Of a stretch of 64,000 nt of DNA, positions 51,377 through 58,666 are shown in pieces (the first letter of the stretch is position 1; every line of letters starts with the position of its first letter). A program made the translations under genes and the position numbers. The notes under the pieces were generated by a model that did not search any database, was not told the origin of the DNA, and worked only from the letters and a program-made list of their open reading frames with translations. This DNA comes from Jongsikchunia kroppenstedtii DSM 45133 (GTDB lineage Bacteria > Actinomycetota > Actinomycetes > Mycobacteriales > Mycobacteriaceae), in the NCBI RefSeq assembly GCF_000380485.1, contig NZ_AQYG01000041.1, forward strand, positions 1-64,000. The letters are read 5' to 3'.

Positions 51377-51452
51377 CCGCGCGACCAGGCGAAATCCACG
51401 ATTCCGCCACCCGGGGACGCCCGGTTCGGACCGAGGGTGCAATATCCGAAGA

Positions 51453-52295
51453 ATGACCACCGCCGCATTCTTCGAACCCGGCCCCGACGGATACGTCCCC
51501 ACCAAGTGGGCGTTGGGCCGCTGGTCCAAGGACACCCTGCACGGTCCGGCCGTCGTCGCGCTCGCCGCCCACGAACTGGAACTGGCCTGCATCGACGACT
51601 CCGGCGACTTCCTGCCGACCCGCCTGACGGTGGACCTGTTCAAGGCGGCGAAGCTGGATCCGATCACCGTGCAGATCGAGATGCTGCGTGACGGTCGTCG
51701 AATTCGGGTCGCCGAGGCTCGGCTCCTGCAGAACGGTGCCATGGTGTCGCGAACCCTGTTGGTGCTCTTGCGAAAATCGGCGCCGCCGCCCGGGGCGGAA
51801 TGGACCCGTGGCGAGCTGCCGGCGCCGCCGGCGGATCAGGAGTTGGCGAATATCGGTACGCAGCGCAGCCGGATCGGTCTCATCGGCTCCGACGACACCG
51901 GGTGGACCGGCGGCACCGGAAACATCCAGAACGCGAGCCGCAAGCGCCTGTGGTCGACGCTGCCGGCCACCGTCGTTCCGGGAGAAGCGCTCTCCCCATT
52001 CCAGCGTGCGGTCATCGCCGCGGAGTCGACCAGCCTCATCACCAACCTCGGTACCGACGGCATCGGCTACATCAACGCCGACCTGACCGTCGGACTATCA
52101 CGGCTTCCCGTCGGCGACAAGATCGGCCTGGAGGCCGACAGCCATTGGGCCGACGACGGCATCTCGGTCGGCACCGCCACGCTCTATGACGAGAAGGGCC
52201 CGTTCGGCACCGGAATGGTTGTGGCGCTGAACAACTCGGCAGCGCAGATCGATTTCAGCGACGACAAGCCCGGCGAGCATGTCGTCCGAGATTGA
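51453..52295 (+). CDS. Acyl-CoA thioesterase-like double-hotdog protein
   Basis: A 280-residue protein of the TesB-like/4HBT_3 type (PF13622). The first hotdog has WALGRWSKDTLHGPAVVALAAHELE and LPTRLTVDLFKAAKLDPITVQIEMLRDGRRIRVAEARLLQNG. The second has VIAAESTSLITNLGTDGIGYINADLTVGLSRLPVGDKIGLEADSHW. These would hydrolyse acyl-CoA or bind acyl chains. ATG 51453 is the first codon after the upstream spacer; an in-frame extension overlaps the glycosyltransferase. It overlaps the next hydrolase by 17 bp, so they are co-expressed. Confidence 0.82.
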   Translation: MTTAAFFEPGPDGYVPTKWALGRWSKDTLHGPAVVALAAHELELACIDDSGDFLPTRLTVDLFKAAKLDPITVQIEMLRDGRRIRVAEARLLQNGAMVSRTLLVLLRKSAPPPGAEWTRGELPAPPADQELANIGTQRSRIGLIGSDDTGWTGGTGNIQNASRKRLWSTLPATVVPGEALSPFQRAVIAAESTSLITNLGTDGIGYINADLTVGLSRLPVGDKIGLEADSHWADDGISVGTATLYDEKGPFGTGMVVALNNSAAQIDFSDDKPGEHVVRD

Positions 52296-53127
52296 GGTAG
52301 CGCCCGGCGTCGTCCTGCATTACGAACGCGCCAACCCCGGCGCCGACAAGACGATCGTGCTCCTCGGCGGGCTCGGGATGCCCGCCAGCACCTGGAAGAT
52401 CGTCGGACTGGTGGATCGGCTGGCCACCGCGGGCTTTTCGGTCGTCAGCTTCAGCGCGCGCGGGCTCGCGCCGTCGTCGGCACCCGAACCGCCCTACTCG
52501 GTCGCCGACCTGGCCGCCGATGCCGAGTTACTCTTCGACCATCTCGGTCTGCGCGGTGTGATCACCATCGGATATTCGATGGGATGCTATGTGGCACAGA
52601 CGATTCTTCGGCGGCGACCGGAACTGATCGGCGCGCTGGCGATGGTGGGCGGCTTGCGATCGTCGGCGATCAGCCGGCTGGTCAACGACATGGAGCTGGG
52701 GCTGATCGAGAAGTACGGCGAATTGCCCACCGATGTACTGACTTTCGAGACGATCATGACCACGCTGCCGCCGTCGATGGTGCAGGACCAGCCCACCGTG
52801 ACCGCGTGGCGCGGGATGCTCGACGGCGTCACACCGGACGATCCGGACGCGCATCGGCGCGGCATGCGTGGACAGCTGGAGGCGTCACGCGCCTGGGTCG
52901 ACGCCGGCGAGCCCACGGACGAGTCCCTCGCCGCGATCGCAAAGCCGGTGCTGGTCATCGCCTTCGAGCACGACGCGTTCTTCCCGCCCGGCACCAGCAA
53001 GCAGGCCGCGGAGCTGATTCCGGGCGCGCGCTATGTGCAGGTCGACGGAGCCGCGCACGGCGGACTGATCACGCACCCGGTCGACGTCGGCAACCACCTG
53101 GAACTCTTCTGCCTGGAGCATCGGTGA
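52279..53127 (+). CDS. Alpha/beta-hydrolase
   Basis: A 282-residue hydrolase with IVLLGGLGMPASTW (oxyanion; the common HG is replaced by GG), SFSARGLAPSSAP, the nucleophile TIGYSMGCYVA (~residues 95-105), VIAFEHDAFFPP (Asp) and VDGAAHGGLITHP (His). ATG 52279 lies inside the thioesterase-like gene (17-bp overlap), a tight coupling that suggests related acyl substrates. It converges with the ATP-grasp gene after 22 bp. Confidence 0.85.
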   Translation: MSSEIEVAPGVVLHYERANPGADKTIVLLGGLGMPASTWKIVGLVDRLATAGFSVVSFSARGLAPSSAPEPPYSVADLAADAELLFDHLGLRGVITIGYSMGCYVAQTILRRRPELIGALAMVGGLRSSAISRLVNDMELGLIEKYGELPTDVLTFETIMTTLPPSMVQDQPTVTAWRGMLDGVTPDDPDAHRRGMRGQLEASRAWVDAGEPTDESLAAIAKPVLVIAFEHDAFFPPGTSKQAAELIPGARYVQVDGAAHGGLITHPVDVGNHLELFCLEHR

Positions 53128-53149
53128 CTGCATTCGACGAATCGACGGC

Positions 53150-54349
53150 CTAGATGGGGGTGCCGTCCCAGTCATGGTCGTAGAGAAAGGCTTCCGGCAG
53201 CGTTACGTGATACCGCAGCGCGTGCAGGCTGATGTTGCCGAGCGCCAACGGAACACACATGACCGGCGCCTTGTCCTGCCGATCGGAGATGATCTCGTCG
53301 GTGGCCCGGTAATCGCGCCAGAAACCGCGCCAGGTGTTGCCCGCCAGCGATGACTTGCGCCAGCCGTAGAGCATCATGCCCGGGCCGATCATCCGGCGCA
53401 CATCCGACCGCGGCGTCACCAATTCCGTTGCGGTACCAAGGAATGCCTTGTCGATCCCGCTGCCGCGATCGAACATCAGGATGCCGCTCGTCGAGCGCGG
53501 GTTGCACTCGATCGAGAGCAGTCCGCGCTCGGGCGAGTCGATGAAGTCGAATCCGATCTGACCGGTGAAGCCGACGTCCTTGACGATCTCGGCGATCCAG
53601 TCGCTGATGCCCGGGTGATCAGTCTGCTCGAAGGTAAGGCTGGAGCTGCCGTCGATGGCATACCGCACCGGGTAGATCGATTCGGCGAGCACCCGCCCCT
53701 CGTGGACCACCGAGTAGCTGCAGTACTGCCGACCGTCGACCCATTCCTGGGCGATCCACGGGTTGTCGGCCTCGAACGTCAGCCCGGTCGGCTTCTGTCC
53801 CGGCCGCACCTTGTAGACCTCGGCCGAGCCGCGCGAGTAGCTCTGCTTGAGCGCGTATGTCAGATCGCCCATGTCGAGCTCGTCGAGCTCCTGCTGCGAC
53901 CGGACCTCGGCGAAACGCATGACCGGCACCGACCGGTCGACGAGCAGCTTCTGGAATTCGACCTTGTTGTGCAGCTGGTTCTCGAGACGGAAGTCGGAGA
54001 GGAACAGCTTGGTGGTCGGCGGGAACAGTTCCCGCTGCATCGAGAGGTAGTAGGTCTCCTCGTGCATGGGGATGATCAGGTCGATCGACTCCTGCTCCGC
54101 GATGCGCGCGAGCTCGCGGCCGTAGCCGTGCGGATCGAAACGCGGCGCCGGCACACGGAACACCCGGCTCACGGCGTTCGAGAACCGGGTGACGGGCAGC
54201 TTCATCGAGTCGGCGATCATCACCTCGTGACCGGCGTCGGCGAGAAGCCGGGCCAGATGCAGGGTCAGAAACGAGCGGCCGAAGGTGATCAGGATCCGTG
54301 CCGATCCACCGTCACGTGGCCCGCCAAGCGGTCCCGGGTCGTTTGCCAT
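53150..54349 (-). CDS. ATP-grasp ligase-like protein
   Basis: A 399-residue protein with an N-terminal Rossmann-like part (ILITFGRSFLTLHLARLLADAGHEV) and a central ATP-grasp fold. YALKQSYSRGSAEVYKV is the nucleotide-binding Lys/Gly loop, WIAQEWVDGRQYCSYSV the hinge, IGFDFIDSPERGLLSIECNPRSTSGI the Mg-binding Glu/Asn motif. Such enzymes join a carboxylate to an amine or thiol; carbamoyl-phosphate-synthase-like members of this subgroup have unknown substrates. ATG 54349 is used. It is divergent from the DUF4185 gene. Confidence 0.85.
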   Translation of the reverse strand: MANDPGPLGGPRDGGSARILITFGRSFLTLHLARLLADAGHEVMIADSMKLPVTRFSNAVSRVFRVPAPRFDPHGYGRELARIAEQESIDLIIPMHEETYYLSMQRELFPPTTKLFLSDFRLENQLHNKVEFQKLLVDRSVPVMRFAEVRSQQELDELDMGDLTYALKQSYSRGSAEVYKVRPGQKPTGLTFEADNPWIAQEWVDGRQYCSYSVVHEGRVLAESIYPVRYAIDGSSSLTFEQTDHPGISDWIAEIVKDVGFTGQIGFDFIDSPERGLLSIECNPRSTSGILMFDRGSGIDKAFLGTATELVTPRSDVRRMIGPGMMLYGWRKSSLAGNTWRGFWRDYRATDEIISDRQDKAPVMCVPLALGNISLHALRYHVTLPEAFLYDHDWDGTPI

Positions 54350-54491
54350 TACTCACCCAATTCCCAAATTCGACAACGTCAATTCCGCCCCTGATCAGGA
54401 CATATCGTATCCCACCGCGGTTCTGACGCCCCATTCGCCCGCGTCGCCAGCACAGCAGATCCGCACTATCCCGGCATGTCCGATTCTCGCT

Positions 54492-54520
54492 TTGCCGCGA
54501 TAGTTGCCAGGTAGTAACTT
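54492..54520 (+). promoter_or_regulatory. Sigma-A-like promoter of the DUF4185 gene
   Basis: TTGCCG (54492-54497), a 17-nt spacer and TAACTT (54515-54520), followed by a leader of about 50 nt to TTG 54578. Confidence 0.6.
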
Positions 54521-54577
54521 CTCCGAAGGTGCGTTCAGTCACAAGGGTTGGGTGAACACATAACGAGAGAAGATGCT

Positions 54578-55699
54578 TTGGGTCACTTGAAACGCAAGCG
54601 TAGCCGCATCGTGGTCGCCGCCGCCGCACTGTTCGCCACCGCAGGACTCACGGCCACAGTGGCAGCCCCGGCATCGGCCTCACCGAATCCCATCCCCGGA
54701 ATCAACGGAGTCTGGGGCACCCCCAATCTGACCGGACCGGCCAAGGCCGTCAACTGGATCACGGGACTCAACAGCATCAACAACACCGCGCAGTACGCGG
54801 TCCTCGGCGCCGACCTCGGCATCACCTGGGACGATGGTCGCGGCCGGATTCTGTCGGTCTTCGGCGACTCGGCCAGCTTCAACCCGCTCTCGTGGGTGCA
54901 GAATCGGACGTTCTTCGCCTGGCGTTCCAACGTGATCTTCACCAGCCACACCCGCGATCTGAGCCGCGGCATGTTCTTCGACGGCGCCATCACCGATTTC
55001 CCCGGCCACGCGAAGGAACTGCTCACCCCGCAGATCGGCGCGGAGATCACCAAGATCCCGACGTCGGCCATCGCCATCAACGGCAAGCAGTACATGACGT
55101 GGATGGACGTCACCCGCTGGCCCGGCGGCAACAACTGGGACACCAAGTTCTCCGCCATCGCCGTCTCCGGCGACTACGGCCAGAACTGGGCCGAGCTGCC
55201 GAACACCGTGCGCCCGTCCGCCGGCGGCAACTTCAACTTCCAGATGCAGTCGCTGCTGCGCGTGGGCAACACGGTGTACGTCTACGGCACGCCGGCGGGC
55301 CGCAACGGCATGGTCTACCTGGCCCGCGTCGACGCGAACCGCATCACCGACCTGGGCGCCTACTCGTATTGGTCGAAGGGCAAGTGGGTGCCGAAGAACC
55401 CGGACGTCGCCAGCCCGGTGAACGTCAAGCCGACCGGCGAGCTGTCCGTCGCATGGAACGCCTACCTCGGCAAGTACGTGATGCTGTCGACCAACCCGGC
55501 GATCATGATGCAGACCGCGTCCAGTCCGGAAGGCCCGTGGAGCCCGCCGCGCACGATCATCGGCAGCGGCGAGATGGTGTCGGCCTACGCGCCGTACATC
55601 CACCCGTGGTCGAGTGGGTCGAACCTGTACTTCACCGTCTCGCAGTACCAGAACTACAACGTGCTGCTGGCGCGGCTGCCACTGGCGCAGTTCAAGTAG
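54578..55699 (+). CDS. Exported DUF4185 protein
   Basis: A 373-residue secreted protein. A basic start (LKRKRSR) and VVAAAALFATAGLTATVAAPASA form a signal peptide ending ASA-S (about residue 34). The DUF4185 domain (PF13810) has GADLGITWDDGRGRILSVFGDS, WRSNVIFTSHTRDLSRGMFFDGAI, SAIAINGKQYMTWMDVTRW and YGTPAGRNGMVYLARV, the beta-propeller-like blocks of the family; mycobacterial relatives are secreted proteins of unknown activity, possibly acting on glycans. TTG 54578 is chosen with AGAGAAG upstream; TTG 54548 is in frame but leaves a less typical signal. Transcript ends at a strong hairpin. Confidence 0.8.
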   Translation: MGHLKRKRSRIVVAAAALFATAGLTATVAAPASASPNPIPGINGVWGTPNLTGPAKAVNWITGLNSINNTAQYAVLGADLGITWDDGRGRILSVFGDSASFNPLSWVQNRTFFAWRSNVIFTSHTRDLSRGMFFDGAITDFPGHAKELLTPQIGAEITKIPTSAIAINGKQYMTWMDVTRWPGGNNWDTKFSAIAVSGDYGQNWAELPNTVRPSAGGNFNFQMQSLLRVGNTVYVYGTPAGRNGMVYLARVDANRITDLGAYSYWSKGKWVPKNPDVASPVNVKPTGELSVAWNAYLGKYVMLSTNPAIMMQTASSPEGPWSPPRTIIGSGEMVSAYAPYIHPWSSGSNLYFTVSQYQNYNVLLARLPLAQFK

Positions 55700-55713
55700 T
55701 CGATCTCTACCGA

Positions 55714-55751
55714 CGATCGGGCCCCGACGGTAATCCGGCGGGGCCCAATCG
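55714..55751. terminator. Bidirectional terminator after the DUF4185 gene
   Basis: A 17-bp stem with two mismatches: 55714-55730 (CGATCGGGCCCCGACGG) against 55735-55751, loop TAAT. It lies between the DUF4185 stop and the convergent DUF305 stop. Confidence 0.8.
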
Positions 55752-55781
55752 TTGTGGTTGATTACGGCCGTCGTCGGCCGA

Positions 55782-56408
55782 CTACTGCGGCAGCATCGAC
55801 CGCATCTGTGCGATCTCCTTCTGCTGCGCGTCGATGATCGACTGCGCCAGTGCCTTGGTCGCCGGATCCTTGCCCTGCGCGAGCTCGGTCTGCGCCATCT
55901 CGATCGCACCCTGATGGTGTTCGACCATCATCCGCAGCCACATCGTGTCGAAGGCGCTGCCGGACAACGTCTTCAGTTCGTTCATCTGGTCGTCGTTCAT
56001 CATGCCGCTCATCGAATGGCCACCGTGCCCGCCATGTCCGCCGTCGGACGGCATCGAGGTCGGCTGATGCCACGCCTGCAGCGCGGCGGTCATCTGGTCG
56101 ATCTCCGGCTGCTGCGCGCCCTCGATCGCCGTGGCCAACGCGCGAACCCGCTCGTTCGTGGTGCGCGACGGGACCAGCTTCGCCATTTCCACGGCCTGCT
56201 GATGATGCGGGATCATCATCTGGTCGAACATCACGTCGGCCGCATTGAAGCTCGCCGATGCCGGAATGGACGCCGAGCCGGACGGCATCGACATGGCCGA
56301 TGACGACGCGTGGTCGCTGGATGACGAATCGTCGGAACATGCTGCGGCGGTGCCGATCACGACGATCGATGCGGCCGCGGCGACGGCGATCCTGATAGAT
56401 GTGTTCAT
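55782..56408 (-). CDS. DUF305 lipoprotein (His/Met-rich)
   Basis: A 208-residue secreted protein, probably lipid-anchored: MNTSIRIAVAAAASIVVIGTAAAC, with Cys24 after a weak lipobox. The DUF305 domain (PF03713) carries paired motifs: MFDQMMIPHHQQAVEMAKLV (~residues 60-79) and MWLRMMVEHHQGAIEMAQTEL (~157-177). A GGHGGHGGHSMSGMMNDDQM stretch joins the halves. His and Met clusters of this kind suggest copper or other soft metal binding. AGGAAG lies 7 nt before ATG 56408. It forms a pair with the small His-containing membrane protein upstream (98-bp gap). Confidence 0.88.
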   Translation of the reverse strand: MNTSIRIAVAAAASIVVIGTAAACSDDSSSSDHASSSAMSMPSGSASIPASASFNAADVMFDQMMIPHHQQAVEMAKLVPSRTTNERVRALATAIEGAQQPEIDQMTAALQAWHQPTSMPSDGGHGGHGGHSMSGMMNDDQMNELKTLSGSAFDTMWLRMMVEHHQGAIEMAQTELAQGKDPATKALAQSIIDAQQKEIAQMRSMLPQ

Positions 56409-56506
56409 GAGAGACTTCCTGTTTCGTCGGTGTTCGAGCCCGCCACAGCGGGCTTCGGGTTGAGGCAGATGCCGGTCGCCCCCGATTCGGGGCACCGGGA
56501 CGTGCG

Positions 56507-56878
56507 TCAGCGCCGGAACACCGACAACGAAGCCTGGGTGGGAGCCGTCCACGGGGGTGGCCGTTCGGCGATGAAACGCAGTCGGCGCGAGCAGATTCCG
56601 ACGATGTCGACGGCGATCGCGACTGCCACGATGGCGATCAGCACGGCCGCTGCGAGCGCAATCTCGGCCGAGCGCACGAAGACGCAGTGGTGCCCGTGCT
56701 CGCAGCCGGCGACCCCGGAGGCCTTGTCGGCGGCTTGATGGCCGGCCACCGGCGTCGACTGCGCATGCATCGAAGCCGGCATGGCCATCGGCGCGGCCAC
56801 GGCCATTCCGACCGCACCCTGATGCATGAGGAAGACGGCGAACACCGCTGTCAGCACCACTGGCAACCGACCGCGCAT
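56507..56878 (-). CDS. Small membrane protein (DUF6153-like) upstream of DUF305
   Basis: A 123-residue protein with a signal or first helix (VVLTAVFAVFLMHQGAVGMAVAA), a Met/His-rich outer loop (MAMPASMHAQ; VAGCEHGHHCVFV) and a second helix (EIALAAAVLIAIVAVAIAVDIVGI), then a basic tail. The pattern fits the DUF6153 group seen next to DUF305 and copper genes in actinobacteria; I am moderately sure of that family. The CEHGHHC cluster could bind a metal. Transcribed with the DUF305 gene. Confidence 0.7.
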   Translation of the reverse strand: MRGRLPVVLTAVFAVFLMHQGAVGMAVAAPMAMPASMHAQSTPVAGHQAADKASGVAGCEHGHHCVFVRSAEIALAAAVLIAIVAVAIAVDIVGICSRRLRFIAERPPPWTAPTQASLSVFRR

Positions 56879-56970
56879 TACACCTCCTCCGATACCCCCG
56901 ACCGGTATGCAGGATACCGAATCGACCGATCCGGTGTCGGCCGTCGAGCCCGGAGGGCAAGATCGGGCGC

Positions 56971-57186
56971 ATGGCCAAGCGTTTTCTCCGGTACGGCGAT
57001 CGCAAATACATCCTGAACCGCGAGGCCGAGGCGCGGCTGGAACGCACCGTCGAGCAGGTCTATGCCGACGGCAGCGGCGGGCATCAGTGGCTGACGCTGT
57101 ATCCGGATACCGAGATGCCCTGCCGGGTGCTCATTGCGGCCGGGGTACCGATCTCGGTCGAGACCGAACTCGGCCCCGACGACTGA
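56971..57186 (+). CDS. Small conserved-looking protein of unknown function
   Basis: A 71-residue protein with a plausible coding pattern: MAKRFLRYGDRKYILNREAEARLERTVEQVYADG, then HQWLTLYPDTEMPCRVLIAAGVPISVE. It is soluble with no signal. The upstream 92 bp is the divergent region from the DUF6153-like gene. The stop is followed at once by the 21-bp repeat array. Function unknown. Confidence 0.6.
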   Translation: MAKRFLRYGDRKYILNREAEARLERTVEQVYADGSGGHQWLTLYPDTEMPCRVLIAAGVPISVETELGPDD

Positions 57187-57189
57187 CCC

Positions 57190-57357
57190 GACCGGACATT
57201 CACGTTCGCCGAGTGGACCGTGAGGTTCATCGAGTGGACCGTCATGAGCACCGACCGGACAGACCGCGCACTCGATGACTATGAGTGTCCGGTCGACGAA
57301 CGTGGGTGTCCACTCGGCGAAAGTGAGTGTCCGGTCGACGAACGTGGGTGTCCTGTC
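57190..57357. repeat. Eight-unit 21-bp minisatellite with inverted halves
   Basis: Eight consecutive 21-bp units begin at 57190, 57211, 57232, 57253, 57274, 57295, 57316 and 57337. Units 1-4 begin GACCGGAC or GAGTGGAC. Units 5-8 are in the opposite orientation and end in GTGTCCGGTC, GTGTCCACTC or GTGTCCTGTC; unit 1 matches the complement of unit 7 at 19 of 21 positions. The array fills the gap between the 71-residue gene and ynfA. Confidence 0.85.
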
Positions 57358-57377
57358 GACCTGGTTGGGCGATGCCG

Positions 57378-57704
57378 TCAGCGGCCGAACATGATCACGC
57401 CGACCCCGACCACACAGATGGCGGCCCCGAGCAGGTCGTAGCGGTCGGGGCGGAACTTGTCGAAGATCATCGCCCACGCCAGCGATCCGATGATGAAGAC
57501 TCCGCCGTATGCCGCGAGCACCCGGCCGAAATGCGCGTCCGGCTGCAGCGTCGCCACCACCCCGTACACGCCGAGCGCGACCACACCCGCGCCCGCCCAC
57601 AGCCAGCCGCGGTTCTCGCGCAGCCCCTGCCACACCAGCCACGCCCCGCCGATCTCACAAACGGCGGCGATCACGAACAGGATCACCGTCTTGCCGACCG
57701 TCAT
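57378..57704 (-). CDS. YnfA-family (UPF0060) small membrane protein
   Basis: A 108-residue protein with four helices, the layout of YnfA/SMR-like transporters: [68 protein letters not shown] and [19 protein letters not shown]. The [10 protein letters not shown] and AAYGGVFI motifs are characteristic, and EIG includes the conserved Glu. Some members export small cationic compounds. It starts 29 bp from a divergent hydrolase gene, the gap being filled by a palindrome, and probably lacks an untranslated leader. Confidence 0.92.
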   Translation of the reverse strand: MTVGKTVILFVIAAVCEIGGAWLVWQGLRENRGWLWAGAGVVALGVYGVVATLQPDAHFGRVLAAYGGVFIIGSLAWAMIFDKFRPDRYDLLGAAICVVGVGVIMFGR

Positions 57705-57707
57705 TCG

Positions 57708-57729
57708 CCAACCGTAGCGCTACGGTTGG
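57708..57729. promoter_or_regulatory. 22-bp perfect palindrome forming a divergent leaderless promoter
   Basis: Half-site CCAACCGTAGC followed by its complement fills nearly all of the 29-bp gap between two divergent start codons. TACGGT (57721-57726 on +, 57716-57711 on -) lies 8-13 nt before ATG 57734 and 7-12 nt before ATG 57704, matching -10 elements for leaderless transcripts both ways. Confidence 0.65.
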
Positions 57730-57733
57730 TGGC

Positions 57734-58666
57734 ATGAGTGCACGCAGAACCGCACTGCACGCCGGTGCGGCCGGACTCGGTCGGCTCGTGCGCGCGCAGC
57801 CGATCGACCAGGTACCGCTGGGCGGCATGGTCGACCTACCCGGACGCGGCAGCACGTACGTCACGGACAGCGCCGCACCCGGTACGCCGGATGCGGATTC
57901 CGGCAAGCCCGCGGTGATCCTGCTGCATTCGGTCACCACGACCGGTCAGCTGTGCTGGTATCCGTCGATCCCCGCGCTCGCCGAGCACTTCCGGGTGATC
58001 ACGCTGGACCAGCGCTGGCATGGCCGCGGGATCCTGTCCGACGAGTTCCATCTGGACGACTGCGCGGACGACGTGGCGGCACTGGCGGACGTGCTCGGCC
58101 TCGATCGCTTTGCGGTCGCCGGCTTTTCGATGGGCGGCGGCGTCGCGCAGCTGGTCGCGCACCGGCACGCCGACCGGACCTCCGCGATGGTGCTGTGCTC
58201 GACCGGCCCGTTCTTCAGCGGCCACCCCGACTCCGAACGCACCCCCGGCCGCGGCGAGACGATATTCACCCGGTTCACCCACAAGCAGCAGCCGAAGCTG
58301 GTCGTTCCCACGAATCATGCGGCGCTGGACGATCTTTCGGTGCCGCCCGGCGTCTGGGGCGCGCGGCAGTTCCGGTCCACGCCATTCTCGCGCTACCGCC
58401 GCCTCAACGACGGCCTGAACGAATTCGATTCGCGCGACTGGCTCGACACCCTGCAGACACCGACGGCCGTCTGCATCAGCACCCGCGATCGCACCGTGGC
58501 GCCGAGCCGTCAGCAGCTCCTGGTCGACGGGATCCCGGGAGCCCGGCGATTCGACATCGACGCCGGTCACGCCTGCTGCGTGATGCAGCCCGGAAAGTTC
58601 GTCCCGACCTTCGTCGAGGCCTGCCGGAGCGTCGTCCCCGCGAAAGCTACGCCGACGCTGCCTTGA
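57734..58666 (+). CDS. Alpha/beta-hydrolase
   Basis: A 310-residue hydrolase: VILLHSVTTTGQLCWYPSI (oxyanion), LDQRWHGRGILSDEFHLDDCADDVAALADVLGL, the nucleophile AGFSMGGGVAQLVAHRH (~residues 132-148), STRDRTVAPSRQQ (Asp) and DAGHACCVMQP (His). ATG 57734 is used since a longer frame would run through ynfA. Promoter and operator are inside the 29-bp palindromic gap shared with ynfA. Its 3' end overlaps the WS/DGAT gene by 20 bp on the other strand, so transcription of the two may interfere. Confidence 0.87.
   Translation: MSARRTALHAGAAGLGRLVRAQPIDQVPLGGMVDLPGRGSTYVTDSAAPGTPDADSGKPAVILLHSVTTTGQLCWYPSIPALAEHFRVITLDQRWHGRGILSDEFHLDDCADDVAALADVLGLDRFAVAGFSMGGGVAQLVAHRHADRTSAMVLCSTGPFFSGHPDSERTPGRGETIFTRFTHKQQPKLVVPTNHAALDDLSVPPGVWGARQFRSTPFSRYRRLNDGLNEFDSRDWLDTLQTPTAVCISTRDRTVAPSRQQLLVDGIPGARRFDIDAGHACCVMQPGKFVPTFVEACRSVVPAKATPTLP

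Noticed and set aside
57190-57357. CRISPR array
   Set aside because: Units are contiguous 21-bp repeats without spacers, half of them inverted, and no cas genes are present.
57220-57441. Small Cys-rich ORF with CPVDERG repeats, and the antisense DRTPTFV repeat ORF
   Set aside because: Both arise only because the 21-bp repeat period is a multiple of three; they span the repeat array and run into ynfA.
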